DNA of 49,542 nucleotides from 40CM-2-70-7 sp035505915 (GCA_035505915.1 DATJQI010000071.1:1-49542), one strand, 5' to 3'. Positions 5,638-14,463 are shown, counted from the stretch's first letter. Numbers and translations: made by a program. Notes: generated by a model from the sequence alone, not told the origin.

Positions 5638-7634
5638 AACGTGTACCGCACCGACCCGAACACGGAGCGGGGCTCGCCCGGAGTCACGAACCCGCCCGCC
5701 TCCAGCTCCCGGTACGCGTGGTTGAGGATGTTGCGAACCCCCACCTGAAGATCGGCCGCGCCCAGCCGCCAGCCACCGGAGACATGCAGCAAACCGTAGG
5801 CGGGACGCTCGACGCCGGGCTCATCGAACGGCGTGTAGGGTCCGAGCACGTTCGTCGACAGCCGGAGCCGCCAGGGGGCCGTCGGCGGTGCGACCTCGAG
5901 CGACGCGACCCCGGTGTACTTGGCGGTGTTGAAGACGCGGGCGCCGTTCAAGGTGTCCCCGTCGTCCGTGATCAGCTGCTGGTACTTGGCGCTCGTGAAG
6001 GTCCAGTCGCCGGTGAGCCGGACGGCCGGGGCGAGCCGGGCGACGAAGTCCGCCTCCACCCCCTGGCGCCGGCTCTTCCCGCCCGACACGTCGGTCAGCG
6101 TGATCGGGTCGAAGGTCTGTTCGTTGCTGACGTCCATCTGAAAGAGGGCCAGGGAGCCGCTCAGATCCCGGGTGTCCACCTTGATGCCGGTCTCGTAGGC
6201 CCAGACGGTGATGAAGGGGAGGGTCGGGTCCTCGATCACGCCGTCGGTCTGGCGGAACCCCCGGGAGACGTTGGCGTAGAGGTCGGCGGCCACGGGCAGA
6301 TGGTACAGCAGTCCCACCTTCGGAGAGAAGATCGACTTGCCGTGGCTCACGGACGTGCCCCCGTCGGGCGTCGATTCATTGTTCTGGAGGTCCAGCCGGC
6401 CTCCGAGACTCAGCCGGAAGTGGTAGCCGAGATCCTCGGTGGACTGGAGGAACAGGGCGCCGGACGACTGGTGCGCGGTCGCGAGGACCTGGGCGGAGTC
6501 CTCCACGCGGTTCGTGGTGAACCAGTTCGAGTAGCGGGAGTGGGCGTAGCCTTCCTCGGTGCCCACGGTGACTTCGGCCCGCGACAGGTACCAGGTCAGC
6601 GCGCTGATGAGGCCGAATCCGTACCGCTGGTCGGCTTCCTCCGTCTGACTGCCGCTTCCCTCGCCGACCGACCCTTCGGGCGGCGTGGTGAGGAACCAGT
6701 GAAAGTGCCCCTGGGTGGCGTACACGGTGGTCCGCCACAGGAGCGAGGGGCCGGCGAGGACGCGCAGAGACACCCGCTCCTGGGCGCGGTCCTTGTTGCC
6801 CGCGTCCGTGGGGTTGGCGACGCTCTGAAAGAGTCCGGCCTCGAAGGCGCTGTCGGAGAGAAAGCCGGGTGACCGCCAGTGGGTCGTGTAGTACTCCGCG
6901 CCCGCGTCGAGCGTCGTACTGCTGGAGAGGGCCTGCACGATGCGGGCGTGGGCCTGCCCGACGTCGTAGCCGCTGTTGGGACGCCAGCCGTCCTCGCGCA
7001 CGCCGCGCAGGCCGAACACGGCGCCGTCGGTCCCGTGATCGTACCCGGTGAGGATGCCGGCCTCCCCCCGGCCGTAGGACGCGGGGTCGAGCCAGATCGA
7101 CGTGGCGTTCGTCCGCTCCAGGGTTTGCACGTTCACGACGCCCGAGAACGCGAAGTTGCCGTAGGTGGCGTTCGTGGGACCCTTGAGCACGTCGATGCCG
7201 GAGATCGCCTCCGGGAACAGCAGGTTCCAGTCGTTGTACCCCTCGGCGTGGCCGTTGACGGGCTCGTTATTGGGAACGCCGTCAACCCAGAGGGCGATGT
7301 CGGTGGAGTGATCGGAGCTGAAGCCGCGCACCGACGCGTCGGACGCGAACCCCGGGCCCTGACCCTGTTCGTGGACGTCGATCCCGCTGGTCTGGCGGAT
7401 CAGGTCGTAGGCGTCGGTGGCCGGTGTCTGCGCGATGACGGACGGCGTGATCTTCACCGTGCTCGTCGGCTCGTCGCGTTTCTCCGGCGCGGCGGTCACC
7501 GTGATGGCTTCCAGCTGAATCGGATGGTGCGTCAGGGTATCACCGTGGGCATGCAGCGTGTCGGTCTGCTGCGCCCGCAACACCAGCGGGACGCACGCGC
7601 AGAGCGTGGTCACGCCAAACAGTACTCGCATCAT
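5634..7634 (-). CDS. TonB-dependent outer-membrane receptor
   Basis: 666 aa, start ATG at 7634 with AGGA just upstream (ATG 7631 is possible). Signal peptide MMRVLFGVTTLCACVPLVLRAQ. A His-containing stretch (HAHGDTLTHH) follows, then a TonB-box-like region and the plug domain (DAYDLIRQTSGIDV; RGFSSDHSTDIALWVDGVP; ISGIDVLKGPTNATYGNFAFSG). The remainder is a beta-barrel ending in FGSVRYTF with the expected terminal Phe. The upstream gene on the same strand encodes a His/Cys-rich DUF2946-like protein. DUF2946 genes are commonly next to copper-type receptors, so copper or a copper complex is a reasonable substrate guess. It converges on, and shares a stop palindrome with, the RiPP locus. Confidence 0.88.
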   Translation of the reverse strand: MMRVLFGVTTLCACVPLVLRAQQTDTLHAHGDTLTHHPIQLEAITVTAAPEKRDEPTSTVKITPSVIAQTPATDAYDLIRQTSGIDVHEQGQGPGFASDASVRGFSSDHSTDIALWVDGVPNNEPVNGHAEGYNDWNLLFPEAISGIDVLKGPTNATYGNFAFSGVVNVQTLERTNATSIWLDPASYGRGEAGILTGYDHGTDGAVFGLRGVREDGWRPNSGYDVGQAHARIVQALSSSTTLDAGAEYYTTHWRSPGFLSDSAFEAGLFQSVANPTDAGNKDRAQERVSLRVLAGPSLLWRTTVYATQGHFHWFLTTPPEGSVGEGSGSQTEEADQRYGFGLISALTWYLSRAEVTVGTEEGYAHSRYSNWFTTNRVEDSAQVLATAHQSSGALFLQSTEDLGYHFRLSLGGRLDLQNNESTPDGGTSVSHGKSIFSPKVGLLYHLPVAADLYANVSRGFRQTDGVIEDPTLPFITVWAYETGIKVDTRDLSGSLALFQMDVSNEQTFDPITLTDVSGGKSRRQGVEADFVARLAPAVRLTGDWTFTSAKYQQLITDDGDTLNGARVFNTAKYTGVASLEVAPPTAPWRLRLSTNVLGPYTPFDEPGVERPAYGLLHVSGGWRLGAADLQVGVRNILNHAYRELEAGGFVTPGEPRSVFGSVRYTF

Positions 7635-7716
7635 CGGTATCCTCGCACGACGTGCCGGAGCGGGGAGTGCCCGGTCCGGAAGTGAGACGGCCCAAGTTGT
7701 GGATGTGGCTCGGCAA

Positions 7717-8052
7717 CTAGGCGAGGCGCGGAGGACCGATCGGGAAGGGAAGCCGGCGGGACGCGGCGGGCGTCGGGGCGGCCGGAACGTCGGTGGAGCG
7801 GGCGGCGTCCGTGATGGCGGCGGTGAGGCCGGACACGGGGGCCGCCAGCACCGCGAGCACGGGACAGGACCCGCAGACCCCGACGCAGCACGACGCGTCC
7901 GAGTGGTGATGGCCGCCCGGGTGCTGCATGTCTTCACACTGCCCGTGCTGATGCGCCGCCTGGCCCAGCATCGCCGCGGGCATCGTGGCGGGGTACGCCA
8001 GGAGCGCCAGGGCGAGCAGGACGGCGAGAACGGGCGAGCGGCGCGTGGGCAT
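7717..8052 (-). CDS. His/Cys-rich exported protein, DUF2946-like
   Basis: 111 aa, ATG at 8052. An N-terminal hydrophobic segment (about 8-30) is followed by a metal-binding-looking region: HQHGQCEDMQHPGGHHHSD then CCVGVCGSCPV. A second hydrophobic stretch and a Pro/Ala-rich tail follow. Size and layout resemble the small DUF2946 proteins encoded beside TonB-dependent copper receptors, and the receptor gene starts 82 bases downstream. It is probably periplasmic or membrane-anchored and binds Cu or a similar metal; this is inference from composition and context. The frame is also open far upstream inside icd on the other strand, but that part is a shadow. Confidence 0.6.
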   Translation of the reverse strand: MPTRRSPVLAVLLALALLAYPATMPAAMLGQAAHQHGQCEDMQHPGGHHHSDASCCVGVCGSCPVLAVLAAPVSGLTAAITDAARSTDVPAAPTPAASRRLPFPIGPPRLA

Positions 8053-8154
8053 CGTGACGCCAATGATCTCGCCGAGGCGGGCGCTGGCGCAACCCCCGAG
8101 GCGCCGTATAGACTGCAGGCTTCTCGTAAGCAGGCTCCTTCCGGGAGGGTTCGG

Positions 8155-9372
8155 GTGGCGGGTGCAACCGGTTCCAAGGTGGACTATCAGGGCGGTCGCT
8201 GGGTCGTTCCGGACCACGCCATCATTCCATTCATCGAGGGGGACGGGACCGGGCCCGACATCTGGCGGGCGGCCCGCCGGGTGCTCGACGCGGCCGTCGC
8301 CAAAGCGTTCGGCGGCAAGCGCTCGATCGTCTGGAAGGAGGTCCTGGCGGGAGAAAAAGCCTTCCAGGCCACCGGAAGCTGGCTCCCCGACGACACGCTG
8401 GCCGTCATCCGGGAGCACCGGATCGCGATCAAGGGGCCCCTCACCACACCGGTCGGTGGCGGGATGCGTTCCCTCAACGTCGCGCTCCGCCAGCTCCTCG
8501 ACCTGTACGCCTGCGTCCGCCCGGTGCGCTGGTTCGCGGGCGTGCCCGCGCCGGTCCGCGAGCCGCAGAAGCTCGACGTCGTGATCTTCCGCGAAAACAT
8601 CGAGGACGTCTACGCCGGCATCGAGTTCGAGGCCGGGAGCGAAAAGGCGGACCGGCTGCGGGACTTCCTCATCGACACGCTGGGCGTGAAGACGCTCCGC
8701 CAGGGCTCGGCCATCGGCGTGAAGCCGATGTCCAAGTTCGGGTCCCAGCGCCTCGTGGTGAAAGCCATTCAATACGCCATCGACCACCAGCGGCCGTCGG
8801 TGACCCTCGTGCACAAGGGGAACATCCAGAAGTTCACCGAGGGTGCGTTTCGCGATTGGGGCTATCAGGTCGCGAAAGAACGCTTCGGCGGACAGACCGT
8901 CACCGAAGCCGAGGGAGGCGGGAAGCGGGAAGCGGGAAAAGTGCTGATCAAGGACCGCATCGCGGACGCGATGTTCCAGCAGGTCCTGCTCCGTCCCGAC
9001 GAATACTCGGTGCTCGCGACTCCCAACCTGAACGGCGACTACCTGTCGGACGCCTGCGCCGCGCAGGTGGGCGGGCTGGGGATGGCCCCGGGCGCCAACA
9101 TCGGGGACGGATACGCCGTCTTCGAGGCCACGCACGGCACCGCGCCCAAATACGCCGGCCAGGACAAGGTGAACCCCGGCAGCGTGATCCTCTCCGGCGT
9201 GATGCTGCTCGAGGAAATGGGCTGGACGCCGGCCGCCCGCGCCATCGTCGGCGGAATCGAGGGCGCCCTCGGCGCCAAACGCGTCACCTACGACCTGGCC
9301 CGGCAGATGCCGGGCGCCACCGAGGTTTCCACGTCCGCGTTCGCCGACGCGATCATCGAGCATCTGACATGA
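8155..9372 (+). CDS. icd: NADP-type isocitrate dehydrogenase
   Basis: 405 aa from GTG 8155 with GGGAGGG at 8143-8149. It oxidatively decarboxylates isocitrate in the TCA cycle. Family motifs: IPFIEGDGTGPDIW near the N-terminus, the substrate loop GGGMRSLNVALRQ, IFRENIEDVYAGIEF, the catalytic Lys region VTLVHKGNIQKFTEGAF, and the nucleotide-binding end GDGYAVFEATHGTAPKYAGQ. The HGTAPKYAG pattern is that of the bacterial NADP enzyme. Length is close to the usual 415. A GC-rich insertion (GGGKREAGK, near residue 258) is encoded by three tandem GCGGGAA heptamers. It is transcribed divergently from the DUF2946-like gene and overlaps pepA by 4 bases. Confidence 0.95.
   Translation: MAGATGSKVDYQGGRWVVPDHAIIPFIEGDGTGPDIWRAARRVLDAAVAKAFGGKRSIVWKEVLAGEKAFQATGSWLPDDTLAVIREHRIAIKGPLTTPVGGGMRSLNVALRQLLDLYACVRPVRWFAGVPAPVREPQKLDVVIFRENIEDVYAGIEFEAGSEKADRLRDFLIDTLGVKTLRQGSAIGVKPMSKFGSQRLVVKAIQYAIDHQRPSVTLVHKGNIQKFTEGAFRDWGYQVAKERFGGQTVTEAEGGGKREAGKVLIKDRIADAMFQQVLLRPDEYSVLATPNLNGDYLSDACAAQVGGLGMAPGANIGDGYAVFEATHGTAPKYAGQDKVNPGSVILSGVMLLEEMGWTPAARAIVGGIEGALGAKRVTYDLARQMPGATEVSTSAFADAIIEHLT
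8918..8938 (+). repeat. Three tandem GCGGGAA heptamers inside icd
   Basis: Units at 8918-8924, 8925-8931 and 8932-8938. They are translated in frame as a Gly/Lys/Arg-rich loop just before KVLIKDRIADAMFQ. The unit is closely related to the GCGGAAN heptamers at 22362-22426 and 48266-48334. Confidence 0.7.
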
Positions 9373-10859
9373 AGAGCACCGCCGTCACCACGCCCGCCGC
9401 GCAGGTCGAGACGCCGCTCCTCGCGGTCGTCGTCGCGCAGGGCACCGCGCTCCCGCCCTCGCTCGCCGACCTGGACCGGCTCGCGGGCGGAACTCCCGCC
9501 CGCGCCTACGCGAGCGGCGACTACAAGGGCAAGAAGGACGAGATCGCCCTCTTCTACGGCACGGGCGTCACCCAGCGCGTGATCCTGGTCGGCGTCGGCA
9601 AGGCCGCGGATGTCACCCGCTCGACCCTCCGCCGCGCCGCCGCGGTGGCGGGGAAGCGCGCCCGGGCCATCGGCGTGCCGCGCTTCGCGCTGACGGTGGC
9701 GCCCGAGGCCCGGAACGGCGTCCCCGCCAAAGATCTGGGACAGGTGCTGATCGAAGGCGCGGCACACGGGTCCTGGGCCTTCACCGAGATGAAGCGGCCG
9801 CCGGAAGAGCCGCGGGTGGAAGTCGAGGACGTCACGCTCCTCACCACGGCGGCCGACCAGAAGGATTTCGAGGCCGGCCGGACCGTCGGCGCGGCGATCG
9901 CGGAGGGCGGCCGGCTCACGCGCTGGCTCCAGATGCTGCCCGGAAACCGCTGCACGCCGACGTTCCTGGGCAACCAGGCCCGCGACCTCGCGCAGCGCTA
10001 CGGCATGACCGCGACCGTGCTCGACCTGGCCGCCATCAAGAAGGAAGGGATGGGCGCGCTGCTCGCCGTGTCCCAGGGCTCGGTGGAGGAGCCCCGGTTC
10101 ATCGTGATCGAGTACCGAGGAGGCGGTGCGACGGCGCCGGTGGTCCTGGTGGGGAAGGGCGTCACCTTCGATTCCGGCGGCATCTCCATCAAGCCGGCGG
10201 CCAACATGGAGGACATGAAGTTCGACATGTCCGGCGCGGCCGCCGTCCTCGGCACTCTGGAGGCGATCGGCCGGCTCAAGCCCGCGCTCAACGTCGTCGG
10301 CGTCATCCCCAGCACGGAGAACCTGCCCTCCGGCACCGCGGTCAAGCCCGGGGACGTGATTACGAGCCACTTCGGGAAGACCATCGAAGTGATCAATACG
10401 GATGCGGAGGGTCGGCTCATCCTCTGTGACGCGCTCTCCTACGTGCGGCGGCTCAAGCCCGCCGCGGTGATCGACGCCGCGACCCTCACCGGGGCCGTCG
10501 TGGTCGCGCTGGGACAGGTGGCCACGGGAGCCATGGGCAACGACGAGGCGCTCCTGGCCGAGGTGCAGGCCGCGGGAGAGCGCGCGGGCGAGCGGTGCTG
10601 GCCGCTCCCGCTGTGGGACGACTACCGGGACATCCTCAAGTCCGAGATCGCGGACGTGAAGAACTCCGGGGGCCGCGGGGCGGGCACTATCGCGGGCGGG
10701 TGGTTCCTTAAGGAATTCGTCGAGGGCTACCCCTGGGTCCATCTCGACATCGCCGGCACCGCCTACACCGAGAGCGACGGGCCCCACCAGACCCGGGGCC
10801 CCACCGGAGTGGGTGTCCGCCTCTTCTCCGAGTTCGTATTACGACGGGCCGGCGCGTAA
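9369..10859 (+). CDS. pepA: Leucyl aminopeptidase, M17 family
   Basis: 496 aa, ATG 9369 in an ATGA overlap with icd. It is a cytosolic zinc/manganese aminopeptidase. The N-terminal macro-like domain (1-160) is followed by the catalytic domain, which has the metal site VGKGVTFDSGGISIKP (K, D), the KFDMSGAAAVLG helix and the M17 signature NTDAEGRL near residue 343. The end (HQTRGPTGVGVRLFSEFV) is typical. Length is normal for the family (about 500). The next gene, a TonB-plug protein, appears to begin inside its last 22 bases. Confidence 0.95.
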   Translation: MKSTAVTTPAAQVETPLLAVVVAQGTALPPSLADLDRLAGGTPARAYASGDYKGKKDEIALFYGTGVTQRVILVGVGKAADVTRSTLRRAAAVAGKRARAIGVPRFALTVAPEARNGVPAKDLGQVLIEGAAHGSWAFTEMKRPPEEPRVEVEDVTLLTTAADQKDFEAGRTVGAAIAEGGRLTRWLQMLPGNRCTPTFLGNQARDLAQRYGMTATVLDLAAIKKEGMGALLAVSQGSVEEPRFIVIEYRGGGATAPVVLVGKGVTFDSGGISIKPAANMEDMKFDMSGAAAVLGTLEAIGRLKPALNVVGVIPSTENLPSGTAVKPGDVITSHFGKTIEVINTDAEGRLILCDALSYVRRLKPAAVIDAATLTGAVVVALGQVATGAMGNDEALLAEVQAAGERAGERCWPLPLWDDYRDILKSEIADVKNSGGRGAGTIAGGWFLKEFVEGYPWVHLDIAGTAYTESDGPHQTRGPTGVGVRLFSEFVLRRAGA

Positions 10860-12688
10860 ACCGGAGCGCCGTACTCGTTCTGGTCGCGCTGTTCGCTTCG
10901 GCGCCGCTCACCGCCCAGAGCGATACCACCGCGCGTCCCGCCCCTCCTCCCGTTCCCGCGCCCGGCCAGCCGCCACGCGTGCCGGGAGACACCACGCCGC
11001 GGGACACCGCGGCCGTGAAGGACACCACGCCTCGCGACACCGTCCCGCACTACCTCCCGGTGTTTCCGGCGTCCACGGCGCCAGGGCCGCTCCCGCGGGG
11101 TGACCGCTTCGTCTTCCCGCACGATTCCCTCGTCTATTCCAACATCATCACGCTTTCGGACCTCCTGAACCACATCCCGGGCGTGTTCGTCGTGCGGGGC
11201 GGCGGGTACGGCGCCGCCGAGCCGGTCCTGTACGCGGGTCGGGGACCCGCCGGGCTCGAGGTGTATCTCGACGGCGTCCCCTACGTACCGCTGGGCCGGG
11301 ATTCGGTCTGGCTCGATCCGGCCCGCATTCCGCTCGGCCCCATCGAACGGGTGGAAGTGGTGGTGCTGCCCGGCAGCCTGCGCGTCTACCTGGTCACGGC
11401 GCGCCAGCGCTCGACCTTCGCGACGAGCGAGGTGGACGTGAAGACCGGGCAGTTCTCCACCACGGGCTACCGCGGCGGCTTCGCCAAACGATGGCTGTCG
11501 GGTTTGGGGATGGCGGTCGGGGCGGACTACAGCAACACCAACGGAGACCCGGAGACCACCACGACCCCGTTCAACTCGGTGGACCTCTGGCTCAAGGGCG
11601 AGTACATCCCGACCGGCCGGCTGGGGGTGGCATACCAGTTGATCGGCTCGACCTGGGACCGCGACGGGGCCGGCGCTCCGGTCGGCATCGTGGACGCGTG
11701 GAAGGAGAAGCGGACCGACGCGATGTTCCGCGCCTTCTATGCCACCCGGGACGACGGGCTCGGCTTCCGGGCGCAGGCCGCGCTCTCCTCCACCACCGCG
11801 AGCGGAGACACCGCGGTCCGCGATCGGTCGATGCGGCAGGGGCAGTTCGACCTCTCGGAGACCACCGGGCGGGCGAGCGCCGGCTTCACCGCCACGCTCT
11901 CGGACCGGACGTGGCCGCTGCGGCTCGACGCGCACGCGGGATGGATGCCGCTGCCGTGGGTGACGGTCGCGATGGACGGACGCCATTCAGCCTACCGGGG
12001 GGGGCGGCACGGCAGCCGCGCGCACGCCGCCCTGGGTCTGGTCCTGCCCCTCGGCTTCTCGATGCACGGCGACGCGGCCTGGGCCAAGGACCTGCAGGCC
12101 CCGGCGCTGGCACAGGATTCGGTGCGGCGGACCGTCGACGTGTCCGGGGGCATCCGGTGGGAAAGTCGCTTCGCCTCGATCGAGGTCGGCGGAGCGCGGC
12201 TCGACCCCTTCAAGCCGATCGGCTTCGCCGAGGGGATCGCGCCGGTGACGGCGCTGTCCCCGGTGCCGCGCACGACGGTGGCCACCCTCCAGGCCTCGCT
12301 CAGGCCCTATCCGGGGTTCACGCTGTCCGGCTGGTACTACCAGCCCACGGTGGGGGACGCGGACTTCATGCCCCCGAACCACTCCCGCGTCTCCCTCACC
12401 TTCGATTCCAAGTTCTGGCGGGTGTTTCGAAGCGGCATCTTCGAGCTGCGCGCGGAATACGCGGCCGAGTCCTGGAGCCGCTCCCCTCTGGGCGGTCTCG
12501 ACTCGGCGGGTGGACTGCCGCTGCGGCCGGCGAGCTTTACCGAAACCAACCTGGAAATGCGCATCGCCGGCGTCGTGGTCTTTTGGCAGATCCGTAACAA
12601 CAACTACATGAAGTCCTCCTACGTTCTGGGTGCGGACTATCCCAAGAACTCTCAGGTGTACGGCGTCCGCTGGACCTTCAACAACTGA
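10838..12688 (+). CDS. TonB-plug outer-membrane protein, start codon unclear
   Basis: Up to 616 aa. The first ATG/GTG in the frame is GTG 10979, but the frame upstream encodes an obvious signal peptide (RSAVLVLVALFASAPLTAQS, codons 10862-10921). The only plausible start before it is ATT 10838, inside the end of pepA; no ATG, GTG or TTG is available there. The mature N-terminus is Pro/Asp/Thr-rich with DTTPRDT repeats (10979-11045). The plug domain follows: LSDLLNHIPGVFVVRGGGYG, VYLDGVPYVPLGRDSVWLDP, IPLGPIERVEVVVLPGSLRV. The rest alternates as a beta-barrel and ends YGVRWTFNN. It lacks the full length of a siderophore receptor. Substrate unknown. Probably co-transcribed with icd-pepA. Confidence 0.75.
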   Translation: MTTGRRVNRSAVLVLVALFASAPLTAQSDTTARPAPPPVPAPGQPPRVPGDTTPRDTAAVKDTTPRDTVPHYLPVFPASTAPGPLPRGDRFVFPHDSLVYSNIITLSDLLNHIPGVFVVRGGGYGAAEPVLYAGRGPAGLEVYLDGVPYVPLGRDSVWLDPARIPLGPIERVEVVVLPGSLRVYLVTARQRSTFATSEVDVKTGQFSTTGYRGGFAKRWLSGLGMAVGADYSNTNGDPETTTTPFNSVDLWLKGEYIPTGRLGVAYQLIGSTWDRDGAGAPVGIVDAWKEKRTDAMFRAFYATRDDGLGFRAQAALSSTTASGDTAVRDRSMRQGQFDLSETTGRASAGFTATLSDRTWPLRLDAHAGWMPLPWVTVAMDGRHSAYRGGRHGSRAHAALGLVLPLGFSMHGDAAWAKDLQAPALAQDSVRRTVDVSGGIRWESRFASIEVGGARLDPFKPIGFAEGIAPVTALSPVPRTTVATLQASLRPYPGFTLSGWYYQPTVGDADFMPPNHSRVSLTFDSKFWRVFRSGIFELRAEYAAESWSRSPLGGLDSAGGLPLRPASFTETNLEMRIAGVVVFWQIRNNNYMKSSYVLGADYPKNSQVYGVRWTFNN

Positions 12689-12713
12689 CCCCGCGCGGGT
12701 AGCTTTCAAGACT

Positions 12714-13589
12714 GTGCCGCGAAGCATGACGGGATTCGGCTCCGCCGACGGGGACGTGGCGGGAGGACGGCTGCGGGTGGACATCCGCACCGTCAATCAC
12801 CGCTACTTCAATCCCCAGCTGAAGCTTCCCGGGGAGCTCGCCGCCGTGGAAGGCGAGCTGCGGGAGCGTCTCCGGCAGCTCCTCGACCGCGGCCACGTGG
12901 CCGTGTCGGCGCGCTGGATCGAGCCGCCCGCCGGAGTGGACGGCGTCACCGTCGACCTGGACCGTGCCCGCGCGGTGGTCAACGCCATGCGCGACTTGAA
13001 AAAGAAGCTCCGGCTGAAGGGCGAGCCGGACGTCGGCCTGGTCGCCCGTCACCCCGAGGTGCTGCGCTCGGGGGGGAACGGTGCTCCGGAGGTCGAGTGG
13101 TCGGAGATCCGTCCGGTGGTGGAGGCGGCGGCCCGTGAGGTGCTGGCCATGCGGGAGCGCGAAGGCCGTGCGCTGGCCCAGGATCTCCTTGGCCGACTCG
13201 AGGCGCTGGAGGCCGGGGCCGCCAAGGTCGAAGCGCGTGCGCCCCAGCGGCTCACCGCGGAGCTGGCCCGCCTGAAGCTGGCGGTGGCGGAGCTGGCGGC
13301 GGGGGTCCGGGTGGACGAGCAGCGGCTGGCGCTCGAGGTCGCGCTGATGGCGGACCGCGTGGACATCACGGAGGAACTGGTCCGGTTCCGGACGCACGTC
13401 GCCGCGTGCCGCGAAGCGCTGGGGGGGACGACGGCGGCCGGCAAGCAGCTCGGGTTCCTGGCCCAGGAGCTCCTCCGTGAAGTGAATACGATGGGCTCCA
13501 AGGCCAACGACGCGGAGATCACTCAGGCCGTGATCGCGATGAAGGGCGAGCTGGAGCGGTTCCGGGAGCAGCTCGAGAATCTCGAGTGA
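12714..13589 (+). CDS. yicC: YicC-family endoribonuclease
   Basis: 291 aa from GTG 12714, giving the family N-terminus (M)VPRSMTGFGSADG; starting at ATG 12726 would lose the conserved RS. The YicC/YloC family contains endoribonucleases acting in RNA turnover. Visible features: VDIRTVNHRYFNPQLKLP near 22-40, a long helical middle part, and the conserved C-terminal KQLGFLAQELLREVNTMGSKANDAEI near 245-270. There is no ribosome binding site, but a TAGCTTTC box at 12700-12707 lies just before the start, suggesting a very short leader. It overlaps gmk by 4 bases in the usual yicC-gmk-rpoZ order. Confidence 0.93.
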   Translation: MPRSMTGFGSADGDVAGGRLRVDIRTVNHRYFNPQLKLPGELAAVEGELRERLRQLLDRGHVAVSARWIEPPAGVDGVTVDLDRARAVVNAMRDLKKKLRLKGEPDVGLVARHPEVLRSGGNGAPEVEWSEIRPVVEAAAREVLAMREREGRALAQDLLGRLEALEAGAAKVEARAPQRLTAELARLKLAVAELAAGVRVDEQRLALEVALMADRVDITEELVRFRTHVAACREALGGTTAAGKQLGFLAQELLREVNTMGSKANDAEITQAVIAMKGELERFREQLENLE

Positions 13590-14239
13590 CTCCCCGGGTC
13601 GTGGTGCTGTCGTCTCCTTCGGGCGGCGGCAAGACGACGATCGCGCAGCAGCTGATCACCACCTGGCCCGGCGAGTTCGGGTACTCGGTGTCGGCCACCA
13701 CGCGGGCGCCGCGGGCCGGGGAAGTCGAAGGGCAGGCGTACCACTTCCTGAGCCGCGCCGAATTCGATGCCCGCGTGGCGCGGGGCGACTTTCTCGAGTG
13801 GGCGGAGTACGCGGGCGAGCGGTACGGCACCCTGAAGGCGGAGGTCGACCGGGTGCTCGCGGCGGGGCGGCACGTCGTGCTGGACATCGAGATCCAGGGC
13901 GCGCGGTCGATCCGGCGGGCTTACCCGCACCCCGCCTCCGTCGCCATCTTCATCCTCCCGCCCTCCGCGGCGGCGCTGGTCAGCCGGCTGACGTTCCGGC
14001 GGACCGACCGGATCGGGAAGATCCGGGAGCGGCTCGAGATCGCGCGGGGCGAGGTGCTGGAGTCGAAGGATTACGATTACGTCGTGGTGAACGACCAGCT
14101 CGATCTCGCGGTCCGGGCGGTCGCCGGCATCGCGCGCGGCGAGCCGGGCCTGCCGGCCCGGCCGGCGACGTATCAGGCGTTGGTGGACGAATTTCTGACT
14201 GGACTCACGGAAGCCCTGGAGCAGAACGGGGCCGAATAA
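13586..14239 (+). CDS. gmk: Guanylate kinase
   Basis: 217 aa from GTG 13586 (GTGA overlap with yicC). Phosphorylates GMP to GDP. P-loop SSPSGGGKTTIAQQL at 8-22, the GMP-binding segment YSVSATTRAPRAGEVEGQAYHF, YAGERYGTLKAEVD, and DIEIQGARSIRRAYP. The lid region TFRRTDRIGKIRERLEIA follows. Length is usual. Grouping with yicC, rpoZ and coaBC is widespread in bacteria. Confidence 0.96.
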   Translation: MTPRVVVLSSPSGGGKTTIAQQLITTWPGEFGYSVSATTRAPRAGEVEGQAYHFLSRAEFDARVARGDFLEWAEYAGERYGTLKAEVDRVLAAGRHVVLDIEIQGARSIRRAYPHPASVAIFILPPSAAALVSRLTFRRTDRIGKIRERLEIARGEVLESKDYDYVVVNDQLDLAVRAVAGIARGEPGLPARPATYQALVDEFLTGLTEALEQNGAE

Positions 14240-14250
14240 GGAGCAGGGCA

Positions 14251-14463
14251 ATGCGGATCATCACCCCGTCGGAAGTCGCCGATCAGACCCAGAACAAGTA
14301 TCTGGGCGTCCTGGTGGCGGCGAAGTTCGCCCGGTTCGTGAACGAGTTCCCCCGCGACCGTTCGGTGGAGTTCGAGGAGAAGCTCACGACGCGGGCCCTG
14401 CAGGAGCTGGTGCAGGGGCACCTGCAGTACAAGCTGGTGCGGCGGCGGCGGTCGGAGGGCTGA
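14251..14463 (+). CDS. rpoZ: RNA polymerase omega subunit
   Basis: 70 aa, ATG 14251 with AAGGAG at 14238-14243. Small subunit assisting beta' folding. It has NKYLGVLVAAKFARFVNE near 15-32 and KLTTRALQELVQGHLQYK near 43-60, the omega pattern with alanines replaced in the second helix. The position between gmk and coaBC supports the call. The last base of its stop codon is also the first base of coaBC. Confidence 0.9.
   Translation: MRIITPSEVADQTQNKYLGVLVAAKFARFVNEFPRDRSVEFEEKLTTRALQELVQGHLQYKLVRRRRSEG

Noticed and set aside
4728..6872. Plus-strand frame of 714 codons spanning the nucleotidyltransferase gene and the receptor gene.
   Set aside because: It is a shadow: both genes have strong motifs in other frames, and the translated sequence is low-complexity Arg/Gly/Pro.
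8115..8136. Direct repeat GCAGGCT (8115-8121 and 8130-8136) in the divergent gap before icd, as an operator.
   Set aside because: Seven bases, GC-rich, only two copies and no regulator gene nearby; too weak to report as a site.
11045..11060. DTTPRDT-type repeats in the TonB-plug protein as a separate repeat element.
   Set aside because: Only two imperfect copies within a Pro/Thr-rich linker; ordinary low-complexity coding sequence.
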